The notes beneath the pieces are model-generated. The model was not told where the DNA came from. It made no database searches and saw nothing but the letters and a program-made list of their open reading frames with translations. The position numbers were made by a program, and so were the translations under genes. 64,000 bases of DNA from an uncultured Hyphomonadaceae bacterium (GTDB lineage: Bacteria; Pseudomonadota; Alphaproteobacteria; Caulobacterales; Hyphomonadaceae): NCBI GenBank assembly GCA_938084575.1, contig CALKFG010000004.1, positions 62,001-126,000 on the forward strand, in the 5' to 3' direction. Position 1 is the first letter of the stretch; each line of letters opens with the position of its first letter. This document shows positions 18,843 to 27,245 of the stretch, piece by piece.

Positions 18843-20207
18843 ATGCGGAACTCCATCAATCATGTGGGAAAATGTGTGGCGGCGGCTGTGGGAGGGTGTC
18901 TTGCTGTGTCGTTTGCGGCAACGGCCCAGGTATCGGAGACGACCGGGTTTCAGTCGACAACGTGGCACAGTCCCGATCTATGCAACGCGCAACCGATCAA
19001 GGTCGATTTCGATCGCGGGCCGATGTCGGATTATGGCGCATCTCCCTGGTTTACCAATGACCTGCAAGTCGGACTCAGTCCGATGCGGTTCATTTTTGAT
19101 ACCGGGACGACCCTGCTGTGGGCGACCACAGACGTCTGCGATACGCCGGCCTGTCTCAATCACGAGCGGGTGAACACGGCCCAGCCTGGCCTGACCTGGC
19201 TGTATAAGCCGGACGGCGGCATCGAGGTGAATTTTGGCCCCTGGGGCAAAATGTATGTCTGGCTGGCGGCCGCTGATTTTTACTCTGCGGCGCTTGGCTC
19301 AATTGTGAATCTCGTTTTTGACGGATCGATCAAATATACCGGCAACCAGTTTGGTGACCTGGCCTGGGATGGCGGCATCGGCTTTCCATCGGAGTCGACC
19401 GATGTGTCGCAGGTCTCGTTCTTCTTTGGACAGCTGGTCCAAACCCTCGGCCTGTCCCCGTCTTTTTCCATGTATGGCAAGGATGCCAATGGCAAAGGGG
19501 CCACAATTCTGGGCGGCACCAATCCGGAAATGTACGAGGTTTCCAGTCAGGTGCTCCTCACGCCCAAGAAAGGGGCGTCACCGGGGGTCGGCTATCTTTG
19601 GGGAACCCCGCTTCACGAGGTCCGCTTTGGGGGCCGGGTGGTGCCTGGCCTGACCAACCAGACTTTTTTCATCGACAGTGGCTCGTCCCGTTTCAAAGGT
19701 GATGGGACTTATATCTACCCCATGCTGAACGTGCTGGTCGGGCTCAAGGACGCTCAGGGAAATCTGATCTTCGACAAGGTCTATGAGACCGTTAACGGTG
19801 ACCAGGCCTGGGCCGGACTGATCTATCGCAATGGCAAGGGGCCGCAGGACTATGTCGGCATCCTGCCCGATCTCAGCCTCGAAATGGGCCAGTCCTGCGG
19901 GGGTCATCTCGGCGACCAGCTGCGGCTCGACCTGTCGCCGGAGCAATATTCCTACAAAGTCGACATCGGCGAACGGGCCGGCCAGTACATGATTGCCATG
20001 CACCGTCTCGACGGGGTCGGCGGCCTGCTGGTCGGATCCACGGTGATGGACCTCGTTTACACCAATTTCAACTATACCACCCACCCGGATGGCTCGTTCA
20101 GCCAGGGCAATATGTACCTGTACCGCAAGACGCAGGGCGAACAGCCCAAGGGTTACACCTGCCTGCCGCAGTTCGACGTCAGCGTGCCTGACTATCCTAA
20201 CAACTAG
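18843..20207 (+). CDS. Secreted pepsin-like (family A1 type) aspartic protease homolog
   Basis: Predicted exported 454-residue protein: an N-terminal signal peptide (about 1-28, ending FAATAQ), then one bilobal pepsin-like domain. The first active-site motif is FIFDTGTTLLWATT (Asp86), close to pepsin FDTGSSNLW. The second is FFIDSGSSRF (Asp278), 192 residues later (183 in pepsin). The hydrophobic-hydrophobic-Gly partners are recognisable as AWDGGIGFP and GGLLVGSTVMD, and ATILGGTNPEMY resembles the pepsin LFGGID turn. The flap Tyr appears replaced by Phe131 (EVNFGPWG). There is no obvious propeptide. Pepsin homologs are rare in bacteria (for example shewasins). It may be a protease or an inactive binding protein; both aspartates are present. 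It is followed after 62 bases by the avidin-like gene on the same strand. Confidence 0.8.
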   Translation: MRNSINHVGKCVAAAVGGCLAVSFAATAQVSETTGFQSTTWHSPDLCNAQPIKVDFDRGPMSDYGASPWFTNDLQVGLSPMRFIFDTGTTLLWATTDVCDTPACLNHERVNTAQPGLTWLYKPDGGIEVNFGPWGKMYVWLAAADFYSAALGSIVNLVFDGSIKYTGNQFGDLAWDGGIGFPSESTDVSQVSFFFGQLVQTLGLSPSFSMYGKDANGKGATILGGTNPEMYEVSSQVLLTPKKGASPGVGYLWGTPLHEVRFGGRVVPGLTNQTFFIDSGSSRFKGDGTYIYPMLNVLVGLKDAQGNLIFDKVYETVNGDQAWAGLIYRNGKGPQDYVGILPDLSLEMGQSCGGHLGDQLRLDLSPEQYSYKVDIGERAGQYMIAMHRLDGVGGLLVGSTVMDLVYTNFNYTTHPDGSFSQGNMYLYRKTQGEQPKGYTCLPQFDVSVPDYPNN

Positions 20208-20269
20208 CAGACGGGCCGGCCGGGACATCCGGGGGGGGCGGTCGGACCGCTTTCAAGATGGAGACCAAA

Positions 20270-21232
20270 ATGACACTTAAACCCTCGTTTCGCAGCGTGG
20301 CCGCCGGCCTTGGGCTGACCCTGATGGCCAGCCTTCTCCCCGCCATGGCGCATCCGCTCTCGGGCACCTGGCACAACAGCTATTGCTCGCGGGTCGATCT
20401 GTCCGTTGGCGAGGATGGCGTGGTGACCGGCGTGTATACGTCCCATACGGGCAGCACCGGATCCTCTCAGGTCATTGGCTGGGTCGATCCAACAGCGGTG
20501 GCGCCGACCCCGCCGCGGACCAATGTCAAAGGTATCCCGTTCAGCCTCGACATTCAGTGGCGTCTAATCAACAAACCGGTTTCCGAAGCCGATGGAAGCT
20601 GGCACTGGGTCTCAGGGTTTTCCGGTCAGTATCACCCGGCCCAGACGATCTCGGAGCCGAACCAGGACTCCTACGCCATCCCGGAAACCCTCGAACTGCT
20701 GAATGTGCTCGAGGCATCGTCCACGGTGGCAGGCTTTGCCGATACCGCGCCGATCATGTGGCCACAGACGCTGCACTTCACCCGGACGGCCCCGAATTAC
20801 TGTTCCAGCGTGACGCCGGGCCGGCCGGTGCCCTTTACCAACAGTGCCGAGGACATGGTGTCGGGAACCTGGGCGATCGCCGGCGGACTGGAGCTGGAGC
20901 TGACAGCAGATCCGACGACCGGACGGGTAACCGGGAAGGCCACTCTGCCGGGCGCACCTGCCTTGCAGGTCATCGGATTGTATGACCGGCTGGCCCCGAG
21001 CCTGACGCCGACGTCCCGGGTCGCCGAGCAGGCGGTGACGCTGACCCTGTTCGACCCGAATTATGCCTGCGAGCTCAGCACCGGGCCGGGCATCTTCTGG
21101 GTTGCCGGTGGCGTCTCTTACACCCGCCCCAGCCAGCTGGATCTCTGGATGGGCACGATGCAATCGACCGGTTGGACCGACCGGTTTACGCAGGAGACAC
21201 TGTCACGCGTCCAACTGTCACGGGTGAACTGA
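20270..21232 (+). CDS. Secreted protein with two streptavidin-like domains
   Basis: The 320-residue product has a signal peptide cut near PAMA-H28. Domain 1 (about 29-178) matches streptavidin: SGTWHN..S keeps the residues aligned with biotin ligands Asn23 and Ser27 (Asn36, Ser40), TGVYTSHTG keeps Tyr43 and Ser45 (Tyr56, Ser58), Trp97 aligns with Trp79, and FSGQY (117-121) matches WSGQY with Phe for Trp92. The C-terminal Asp128 equivalent is lost (LHFTR). Domain 2 (about 196-320) has the fold pattern SGTW...GRVTGKATL without the ligand residues. Cys39, Cys178 and a late Cys may form disulfides. The ATG at 20270 has GGAG six bases upstream; the ATG at 20258 is less likely. Biotin binding is possible but unproven. 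It probably shares a transcript with the pepsin-like gene. Confidence 0.75.
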   Translation: MTLKPSFRSVAAGLGLTLMASLLPAMAHPLSGTWHNSYCSRVDLSVGEDGVVTGVYTSHTGSTGSSQVIGWVDPTAVAPTPPRTNVKGIPFSLDIQWRLINKPVSEADGSWHWVSGFSGQYHPAQTISEPNQDSYAIPETLELLNVLEASSTVAGFADTAPIMWPQTLHFTRTAPNYCSSVTPGRPVPFTNSAEDMVSGTWAIAGGLELELTADPTTGRVTGKATLPGAPALQVIGLYDRLAPSLTPTSRVAEQAVTLTLFDPNYACELSTGPGIFWVAGGVSYTRPSQLDLWMGTMQSTGWTDRFTQETLSRVQLSRVN

Positions 21233-21255
21233 TCTCCCCCGTGACGGTGGGGGCC

Positions 21256-21295
21256 GGAGGGGGTCGCCCAAAGTCAGCTTCGACTGACCCCCTCC
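21256..21295 (+). terminator. Long GC-rich hairpin after the avidin-like gene
   Basis: A perfect 10-bp outer stem GGAGGGGGTC / GACCCCCTCC encloses a short inner stem AGTC / GACT with loop AGCTTC. No U-run follows, so alone it is a weak terminator, but it could protect the 3' end of the message. Confidence 0.5.
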
Positions 21296-21355
21296 GTGAT
21301 CACCCGCAGATGCGACGCAGAACAGGGCGGTCCCTGCCGTCTCTGTTCCCAACTG

Positions 21356-21389
21356 GACCGACCTGCGGATCTTGCAGGTCGGTCATTTT
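21356..21389 (+). terminator. Rho-independent terminator of the pepsin-like/avidin-like operon
   Basis: A perfect 11-bp stem GACCGACCTGC / GCAGGTCGGTC with a 7-base loop is followed by ATTTTG. It ends the plus-strand transcript 20 bases before the stop of the convergent regulator gene. Confidence 0.75.
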
Positions 21390-21409
21390 GATCCGGCTGA
21401 GGCCGGGGC

Positions 21410-24106
21410 TCAGTCGATCAGATCAAGCTCCTTGGCGGTGGTGACGGCCTGAACACGGCGCGAGACCTTAAGCTTGGAGAAGACGTTTTTGAGGTGAAAT
21501 TTCACCGTGTTTTCGGTCATGTCCAGCGCGATCGCGATCTCCTTATTCGACCGCCCGAGCGCCAGTTCATCAAGAACCTGTAATTCCCTGTCGCTGAGCA
21601 ACTGGCTGTTGCGCCGGTCCCGGCCCAGCACATCGTTGAGAAAGGTGATGATTAGGGGTGCATTTTCATCATTGCTGATCCGGCCACGCGCCGCGCGCAG
21701 GATCCGAATGGTCTCCGGGCCGCGAAATGGCGCCCGGAACTCTGATGCGGCCGCCAGCTTGAGGGCCGGAACAATCGCAGCAATGGCATCTGACCGCTTC
21801 TTGAAGGCGTCGAGAACCATGGCCTTGGTCAGCAGCGCGCGGACGGCAAAAAACGGCGCGTCGACCCGCCGGGCAATTTCATGCGCCCGATTGGCATACA
21901 GCATCGCATCCTTCGGATTTCCGATCCGGGACAGATAGCTGGCACAGGCCGAGGAGGAGGCAAACACCACCTGCCAGGTTGGGACATACAGCCGGCGGGT
22001 ATCCTCGACGGCCTGCATCCGGGTGCGCTCGAAGGTGCGGGCGGCGGCACGCATCTGGTCGGTGCGTAAAAGGTAGTTCAGCTCACACGCCGTGGCCATC
22101 TGATCGAGCCGGGCCACGCCCCGTTCAGACGCGGTGTCCCGCATCTGCTCGATCAGGTCTCCGGCGATGTCCGGCGTGTCACCGGACAGGGCATGATGAA
22201 GCAGGGCGTCAAAGCCGAGGGCGAAGCTCTCAAACCAGCCATCGCGCCTGCGGACATGGGTCAGGGACCGGCGCAGCGTCTGTATCCCGGATCCGTCGAG
22301 CTGGCCGCGCCAGTAGCGCAGCGCATTGAAATGCAGGTCTGCCGCGTATTTGAGTCCGCTGTCCGCGCCGAAATTGTCGTGCGCCATGTCAACGGCCCGC
22401 TCGACATGGGTCAGGGCCCGCTGCAAGTCGCCGCGGAAATAGCTGATCAGGCCAAGATGCAGGTAACAGTAATTCAGCCCGAGAAGGGAATTTCCCTCGC
22501 GCATGGATCGTGCCGCCAGACCGGCCTGTTCCTCGGAGTCGCCAAACAGGCCGAACCCCGCCAGGCGCAGGGTGAGATTGCACTGCATCACGCCGCGTGA
22601 AATCGGATCATCGTCCCGCACCTCTGCGAGGGCCTGGTCGAGGAAATGATTGTCGGGATCGGACAGACCCTCATCCTCATACGCTTCCAGAAGGGCGCGC
22701 ATATTGATCTGATCCCGCAGCATGTCCGCATTTCTGGGATCAAACGCCCTCGACCGGGAGGCGGCGTCGAAATAGGCGCGGGCGAGGCGGATTTCACCGC
22801 GTTTCATCGCCAGGTAGCAGCGGGCAAACTGCAGCCGGGGCCAGGGCTGGAAATCCGCGTTTGGAAAACTGCTCAGCAAGCCTTCGAGGTCGCCTGTGCC
22901 GCCAAACAGGACCAGCTCCCAGCCGCCGGCCTGGCAGATCAGGTCGGCGCACAGCGCCACCTGTCCCGCCTTGGCCGCGTGGTGGACCGCATCGCCATAC
23001 TGGCCCCGGTCGCCCAGCCATTTGGCGGCCCTCAGGTGCAGTGTCTGATAGTCATCGCCATGGCGCTGGCGCAGCAGGTCCTGCAGGCATTCCGCAAACA
23101 GGTGATGATAACGGAAATGTTCATGCGTATCGTCAAGCGGGACCAGCAGGGCATGCAGGGGTGCCAGTGCCTTGAGATACTGGCGGCTGTCGGTCTGGGC
23201 ACAGACGGCATCGGCGAGGTCGGCATCGAATGTATCAAGGATGCTGGTCCGCAGGACGAAATCTTGCAGGGCCGGGCTGAGCTGACTGATCACCTGATCG
23301 GTCAGATAGGCGGCGAGGTGCCCGGTATGGCCATGCAGACCGGCAATGGTCTCGGCCTGGTCCTGCGCGCTGTCCAGCATCAGGCGGGCCAGCTGGACCG
23401 CAACCGGCCAGCCCTCCACCTTGCGCTGCAGGCCGATGAGAAGGCGGTCATCGAGTGCAAGTCCGAAGGCCTCGCGGACCTCCGCATCGCTGAAGCGGAG
23501 ATCGGACCCTGTCAGCTCAACGCCCTCGCCGGCGACAATCAGCGTCGACAGATCGCCGCCGGGTCGGTTGCGGGAACTCAGGCAGAGGCCGAAATTGCCA
23601 TTGCAGCTGGCCAGAATGTCGAGCAGCAGACGGTCGAGCAGAGGAGAGGCAATAAGGTGGTAATCGTCTAACATCAGCACGACGCGGTCCGGCGTGGTCT
23701 GGAACCACTCTCCCAGCTGGTTGACGATCTGGCGCGTCGGTGTGCCGACAAGGCCGGATTTGGCGGCGACGGCCAGCGCCCCCAGTTCGAGGCCGGCATG
23801 GGCCAGGGCGAGGATCAGATAGGAGAGCAATTGCTGCGGCTCGGCATCCGACGTATCAAGGCTCAGCCAGGCCGTCGGCTGGCCGGCCTGGACCCTGGCA
23901 GCATGGAGCTGGGCCAGTGCGATCGATTTGCCAAAGCCGGCCGGTGCCGAAACCAGCACAAGACGAAATTCGGTCGCCTGCGTCATCTGATAGATCAGGT
24001 GTGGCCGGTCAATCAGGTTGACCGACAGGGAAGGGGGGCTCAGCTTTGCCTTCAGGCGCCATTCCGGCAATCCGAGTGATATGTCGAAAGGGACTTTATC
24101 GGTCAT
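21410..24106 (-). CDS. LuxR/MalT-type ATPase transcriptional regulator (LAL)
   Basis: Large ATP-binding LuxR-family regulators of the MalT/AlkS type are usually inducer-dependent activators. The 898-residue protein has a P-loop APAGFGKS (54-61), a Walker B-like strand VVLMLDDYHL, a winged-helix/helical region, a long TPR-like helical sensor region (about 350-820) and a C-terminal LuxR helix-turn-helix with LSDRELQVLDELALGRSNKE and TENTVKFHLKNVFSKL (about 830-890). It converges with the pepsin-like/avidin-like operon and diverges from a membrane-protein gene, so regulation of these neighbours is plausible but inferred. A GGGGATGGGA sequence near 24327 only loosely resembles a MalT box. Confidence 0.92.
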   Translation of the reverse strand: MTDKVPFDISLGLPEWRLKAKLSPPSLSVNLIDRPHLIYQMTQATEFRLVLVSAPAGFGKSIALAQLHAARVQAGQPTAWLSLDTSDAEPQQLLSYLILALAHAGLELGALAVAAKSGLVGTPTRQIVNQLGEWFQTTPDRVVLMLDDYHLIASPLLDRLLLDILASCNGNFGLCLSSRNRPGGDLSTLIVAGEGVELTGSDLRFSDAEVREAFGLALDDRLLIGLQRKVEGWPVAVQLARLMLDSAQDQAETIAGLHGHTGHLAAYLTDQVISQLSPALQDFVLRTSILDTFDADLADAVCAQTDSRQYLKALAPLHALLVPLDDTHEHFRYHHLFAECLQDLLRQRHGDDYQTLHLRAAKWLGDRGQYGDAVHHAAKAGQVALCADLICQAGGWELVLFGGTGDLEGLLSSFPNADFQPWPRLQFARCYLAMKRGEIRLARAYFDAASRSRAFDPRNADMLRDQINMRALLEAYEDEGLSDPDNHFLDQALAEVRDDDPISRGVMQCNLTLRLAGFGLFGDSEEQAGLAARSMREGNSLLGLNYCYLHLGLISYFRGDLQRALTHVERAVDMAHDNFGADSGLKYAADLHFNALRYWRGQLDGSGIQTLRRSLTHVRRRDGWFESFALGFDALLHHALSGDTPDIAGDLIEQMRDTASERGVARLDQMATACELNYLLRTDQMRAAARTFERTRMQAVEDTRRLYVPTWQVVFASSSACASYLSRIGNPKDAMLYANRAHEIARRVDAPFFAVRALLTKAMVLDAFKKRSDAIAAIVPALKLAAASEFRAPFRGPETIRILRAARGRISNDENAPLIITFLNDVLGRDRRNSQLLSDRELQVLDELALGRSNKEIAIALDMTENTVKFHLKNVFSKLKVSRRVQAVTTAKELDLID

Positions 24107-24302
24107 GCGAAGGCTCCGCGTTTCGTGCCACCCGAGAGATTCGTCAGACGTGCGGCGCCGCCAGAACAGCGCGGGCCCGCCCTTTTAGGAGGGCTCCGGA
24201 ACACGGCATACCTACTCGTTTGGGTGGATGGCTGTTTCATTTCGGGTCCCTAGACTGTGCTGTATCAGACAAGCTCGGGCCGGACGGGGCCGGAGTGTGC
24301 TG

Positions 24303-24328
24303 AACCGGGTGGGTCAAAACCGGGTGGG
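24303..24328 (+). repeat. Two 11-bp direct repeats before the small membrane protein gene
   Basis: AACCGGGTGGG occurs at 24303-24313 and again at 24318-24328, period 15, in the 236-base gap between the divergent regulator and membrane-protein genes. It may be a regulator binding site; the rest of that gap contains only GC-rich sequence with a short GCCCT/AGGGC hairpin near 24180. Confidence 0.4.
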
Positions 24329-24342
24329 GATGGGAGCGCGTC

Positions 24343-24711
24343 ATGCCGGACCTGTCATTCCTTGCTTTCGTCTATATCGGACTGGCCCTCGGCTATAATG
24401 TCCTCAGCCTGATCTGGAGGGGTGTGGCGGGCCAGACGCTGGCCCCCACCGACCCGCAGCGTGGCCTGCAAGTCGTGACACTGGTCTACCTGACCCTGAT
24501 TGTGGCCCGCGATCTGGCCCCGGTCAGCGGGCAGCTGGTGCTGCTGGTCTGGGTTCTGGTCATCGCCTGGTTCGGTGTCTGGGCCCATCTGCGTCCAGAC
24601 CCTGAGCGGCATTATGCCGGCCCACTGGCGCGCTGGGCCGCGGTGATCATCAATCTTTACGGCGTCATTGTTATAACGTTGTCTGTATTTTCTCATCTGA
24701 AACAAGGATAG
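24343..24711 (+). CDS. Small multi-pass membrane protein, unknown function
   Basis: The 122-residue product is largely hydrophobic with about four predicted transmembrane helices: SFLAFVYIGLALGYNVLSL, VVTLVYLTLIVARDL, LVLLVWVLVIAWFGVW and WAAVIINLYGVIVITLSVF. The loop between the third and fourth contains HLRPDPERHYAGPL. I do not recognise a family. The start at 24343 has GGGGATGGGAG as a possible ribosome site. It lies between the LuxR-type regulator and a TonB-dependent receptor gene and is followed by an AT-rich 210-base gap. Confidence 0.65.
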   Translation: MPDLSFLAFVYIGLALGYNVLSLIWRGVAGQTLAPTDPQRGLQVVTLVYLTLIVARDLAPVSGQLVLLVWVLVIAWFGVWAHLRPDPERHYAGPLARWAAVIINLYGVIVITLSVFSHLKQG

Positions 24712-24921
24712 AGAATAAAATAAAAAAGTAAAACGCTACTTGTGGGGGTAGTGTAATAAAAAGGAACCCACTCGAATTCATATCTTTACTAATACTGTAT
24801 TGGGCGGTTGGGTCGTGACTGATGGTGCGCTTCCTGTGCCCGGGGTCTGCGAAGCGGGCCCGGTCGTATGGGGCAGCTTGTTTGCCGGATCATCTGAACA
24901 AGACTTTTGGAGGAAGTAAAA
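24712..24921 (+). promoter_or_regulatory. AT-rich upstream region of the TonB-dependent receptor gene
   Basis: The first 90 bases are A-rich and contain an imperfect inverted repeat ACGCTAC/GTAGTGT around TTGTGGGG near 24732-24753. A GTGGG/CCCAC pair spans about 24741-24773. The ribosome site GGAGG lies about nine bases before the ATG at 24922. This is the likely promoter zone of the receptor and perhaps the catabolic genes behind it; no specific operator can be named. Confidence 0.4.
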
Positions 24922-27111
24922 ATGTCTTTTTGTCGAACACATGGCGGGCGCCGGGCGCTGATGGCCGGGACCTTTCTGTCCGGGTGCCTGGCCGTCGGGG
25001 CCTTGGCCGCACCGGCCACAGCACAATCCGGGGAAGACGACGCCCTGGTTCAGGACAGGATCCTGGTAACGGCCCGGAAAATCCAGGAGGATATTCAGGA
25101 TGCGCCGCTCAGCGTCACGGCCTTTTCTGAAGAAGCGATCCGGGAAGCCGGCATTGGGGAGACCGCTGATTTCATTGCGCTGACCTCCAATGTTACCCTG
25201 GCGGAGTCACAGAGCATCTCAACCGCTTTCCTGACCATTCGTGGCCTGACGCAGGTTCGCAATGGCGAGATGCCGGTGGCGGTTATCGTCGATGATGTGC
25301 TGCAGTTCAACAATCGCCAGTTTGTCGGCCAGCTGTTCGACGTGGCGCAGATCGAAGTGGTCAAGGGACCCCAGGGCGCGCTGTATGGACGGAATGCCAC
25401 GGGCGGCGCCATTATTATCAACACCAAGGCGCCCGGCAATGAAACCGAGGGGTATTTCGGGCTCGGGGTTGGCAATGGCGAGGAAATGTCGGCTGAAGGC
25501 AGCGTCTCTGTTCCGCTGATCGAAGACCAGCTTTTCGCCAAATTGTCCGGCCGTGTTGTCAGCCGCGAAGGCTATTACACCAATGTCACCCGCAATGACA
25601 CGGACGATCCCTATTTTGACCGGGCCCTGCGCGGCCGGCTGCTGTGGACCCCCAGTGATGATCTGACATTGGACCTGATCGGCAATTTCGGGCGCCACAA
25701 TGGGCGTGGCATCGGCTTCCAGTTTGGCGCTGCGGGTGCGGACGATACGTCCTTACCCTTCGTGGCCAACAATGAGGATGTCGGGGAGCGTCAGACCCAG
25801 GGCATTTCCCTGCGCATCGAAAAGGAGCTGGACTGGGCGACCCTGACGTCGGTGACCGCGTGGGACCAGCTGACCAGCCTGACGCGGGCCGATCAGTTCC
25901 CCTATTCTGCTCTGGCCAATGGTGTGGATACGGTGCCATTCGGAGACGGAACGCAAAGCCAGTATACCGACATGGAATCCTGGAGTCAGGAAGTTCGCCT
26001 GACCTCCGCGGCGGACGGTCCTCTGCGCTGGCAGGTCGGCGCCTATTATCTCGACTGGGAGCGGTTCATTTCGTCAACCGTGGGCACTGATCTGGGCAAG
26101 GGCATCAAGCGGGTTGAGCGGACGCCTTTCCTGACCGACGCGACCAATCCGACCGTGTCTTTCTTTGCCGATGATAATGACAATGACGCCTGGGCCGTTT
26201 TCGGTCAGCTCAGCTATGACATTACCGACCAGCTGGAACTTAACATTGCCGGACGGTACGATGAGGAAAAACGCCGGCAGGCTGTGTCTCCGCTGAATAC
26301 ATCCGGAGTGCCCGGAGCCAGTAACAAGGCGACCTTTGACAAATTCTCGCCGAAAGTGACGCTCCGGTACATGCCACATGACACGATCACCCTGTATGGC
26401 AGCTGGGGCGAGGGCTTCCGGTCGGGCCAGTTCAACCAGAATGGCACCGCGGCCGCGGCGCAGACCGCCGGTATTCAGGGTGTCCAGGACATTGTCGATC
26501 AGGAAGAGTCGCAATCCTGGGAGCTCGGGTTCAAGACCGACCTGTTCAACGACCGCCTGCGGCTCAACGGGGCTTATTTCGACACCAAGGTCGAGGGCCA
26601 GCAATATTTCGTCTTTATCGGCGATATCGGCGCCCAGGTCCTGCTCAATATCGATGAGGTTGACATCGACGGATTCGAGCTCGAGGCGATCTGGCGGGCG
26701 GTGGACGGTCTCGACCTGTACGCCGCTTATGGGCAAACCAATTCCAAGGTCAAAGCCTATACCACGGATCCGAGTCTGGTCGGAAACAAGGCGCCGTACG
26801 TGCCGGATGAAACCTTTAATGCCGGATTTCAGTGGACAGCGGGGCTGAACCCGGACTTCGACCTGGTTACGCGTGTCGATTATGAGCGGCGCGGAGAGCA
26901 GTTCTGGTCGCCGGACAATACCGCGCCACGCTCGCCGCTCGACTTGGTGAATGCGCGCGTCGCCCTTCAAAAGGCCGATGGCCAGTGGGAGCTCGCGCTT
27001 GAGGCCAAGAATTTGACCGACGAGTCGTATAATTCGGAATTTGTCCTTCCGGCATTTTCCCACAAGGCCAACCCTCGCAGTGTGCGGGCGAAGCTGCGGT
27101 ACAATTTCTGA
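24922..27111 (+). CDS. TonB-dependent outer-membrane receptor
   Basis: This gated beta-barrel imports a ligand across the outer membrane using TonB energy. From the ATG at 24922 (GGAGG upstream) there are 729 residues: a signal peptide ending ALAAPATAQ; a TonB box-like ILVTARK; a plug domain (about 50-170) with NVTLAESQ, FLTIRGLTQ and VEVVKGPQGALYGRNATGG in variant form (IEVVKGPQG); then a 22-strand barrel ending in the canonical aromatic C-terminus LRYNF. It resembles the alphaproteobacterial iron-complex-type receptor group, which in practice covers many small substrates. The neighbourhood suggests an organic substrate of the hydantoinase cluster rather than iron. A terminator follows. Confidence 0.95.
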   Translation: MSFCRTHGGRRALMAGTFLSGCLAVGALAAPATAQSGEDDALVQDRILVTARKIQEDIQDAPLSVTAFSEEAIREAGIGETADFIALTSNVTLAESQSISTAFLTIRGLTQVRNGEMPVAVIVDDVLQFNNRQFVGQLFDVAQIEVVKGPQGALYGRNATGGAIIINTKAPGNETEGYFGLGVGNGEEMSAEGSVSVPLIEDQLFAKLSGRVVSREGYYTNVTRNDTDDPYFDRALRGRLLWTPSDDLTLDLIGNFGRHNGRGIGFQFGAAGADDTSLPFVANNEDVGERQTQGISLRIEKELDWATLTSVTAWDQLTSLTRADQFPYSALANGVDTVPFGDGTQSQYTDMESWSQEVRLTSAADGPLRWQVGAYYLDWERFISSTVGTDLGKGIKRVERTPFLTDATNPTVSFFADDNDNDAWAVFGQLSYDITDQLELNIAGRYDEEKRRQAVSPLNTSGVPGASNKATFDKFSPKVTLRYMPHDTITLYGSWGEGFRSGQFNQNGTAAAAQTAGIQGVQDIVDQEESQSWELGFKTDLFNDRLRLNGAYFDTKVEGQQYFVFIGDIGAQVLLNIDEVDIDGFELEAIWRAVDGLDLYAAYGQTNSKVKAYTTDPSLVGNKAPYVPDETFNAGFQWTAGLNPDFDLVTRVDYERRGEQFWSPDNTAPRSPLDLVNARVALQKADGQWELALEAKNLTDESYNSEFVLPAFSHKANPRSVRAKLRYNF

Positions 27112-27120
27112 CGGGTTGCG

Positions 27121-27154
27121 GCGCCTGCGCAGCCTCCTCCGCACAGGCGCTTTT
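27121..27154 (+). terminator. Rho-independent terminator after the TonB receptor gene
   Basis: A stem GCGCCTG / CAGGCGC (27121-27127, 27144-27150), extended by GC/GC across one mismatch, is followed by TTTT. It separates the receptor from the HyuB gene, although read-through is possible. Confidence 0.7.
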
Positions 27155-27245
27155 ACCTTCGCTGCCGGACAGATCCGAGATCTCGCCCGGCAGCGGTTCT
27201 TTTTCTTCGCCCGCCGTGAAGGACGTGTCGCATGACCAAGCCCGC

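Noticed and set aside
24327-24336. A MalT box before the small membrane protein gene
   Set aside because: GGGGATGGGA differs from the known MalT consensus and sits at the ribosome-site position, so it is more simply a Shine-Dalgarno sequence.
26074-27144. A 356-codon minus-strand frame opposite the TonB receptor
   Set aside because: Antisense of the barrel domain with no family pattern.
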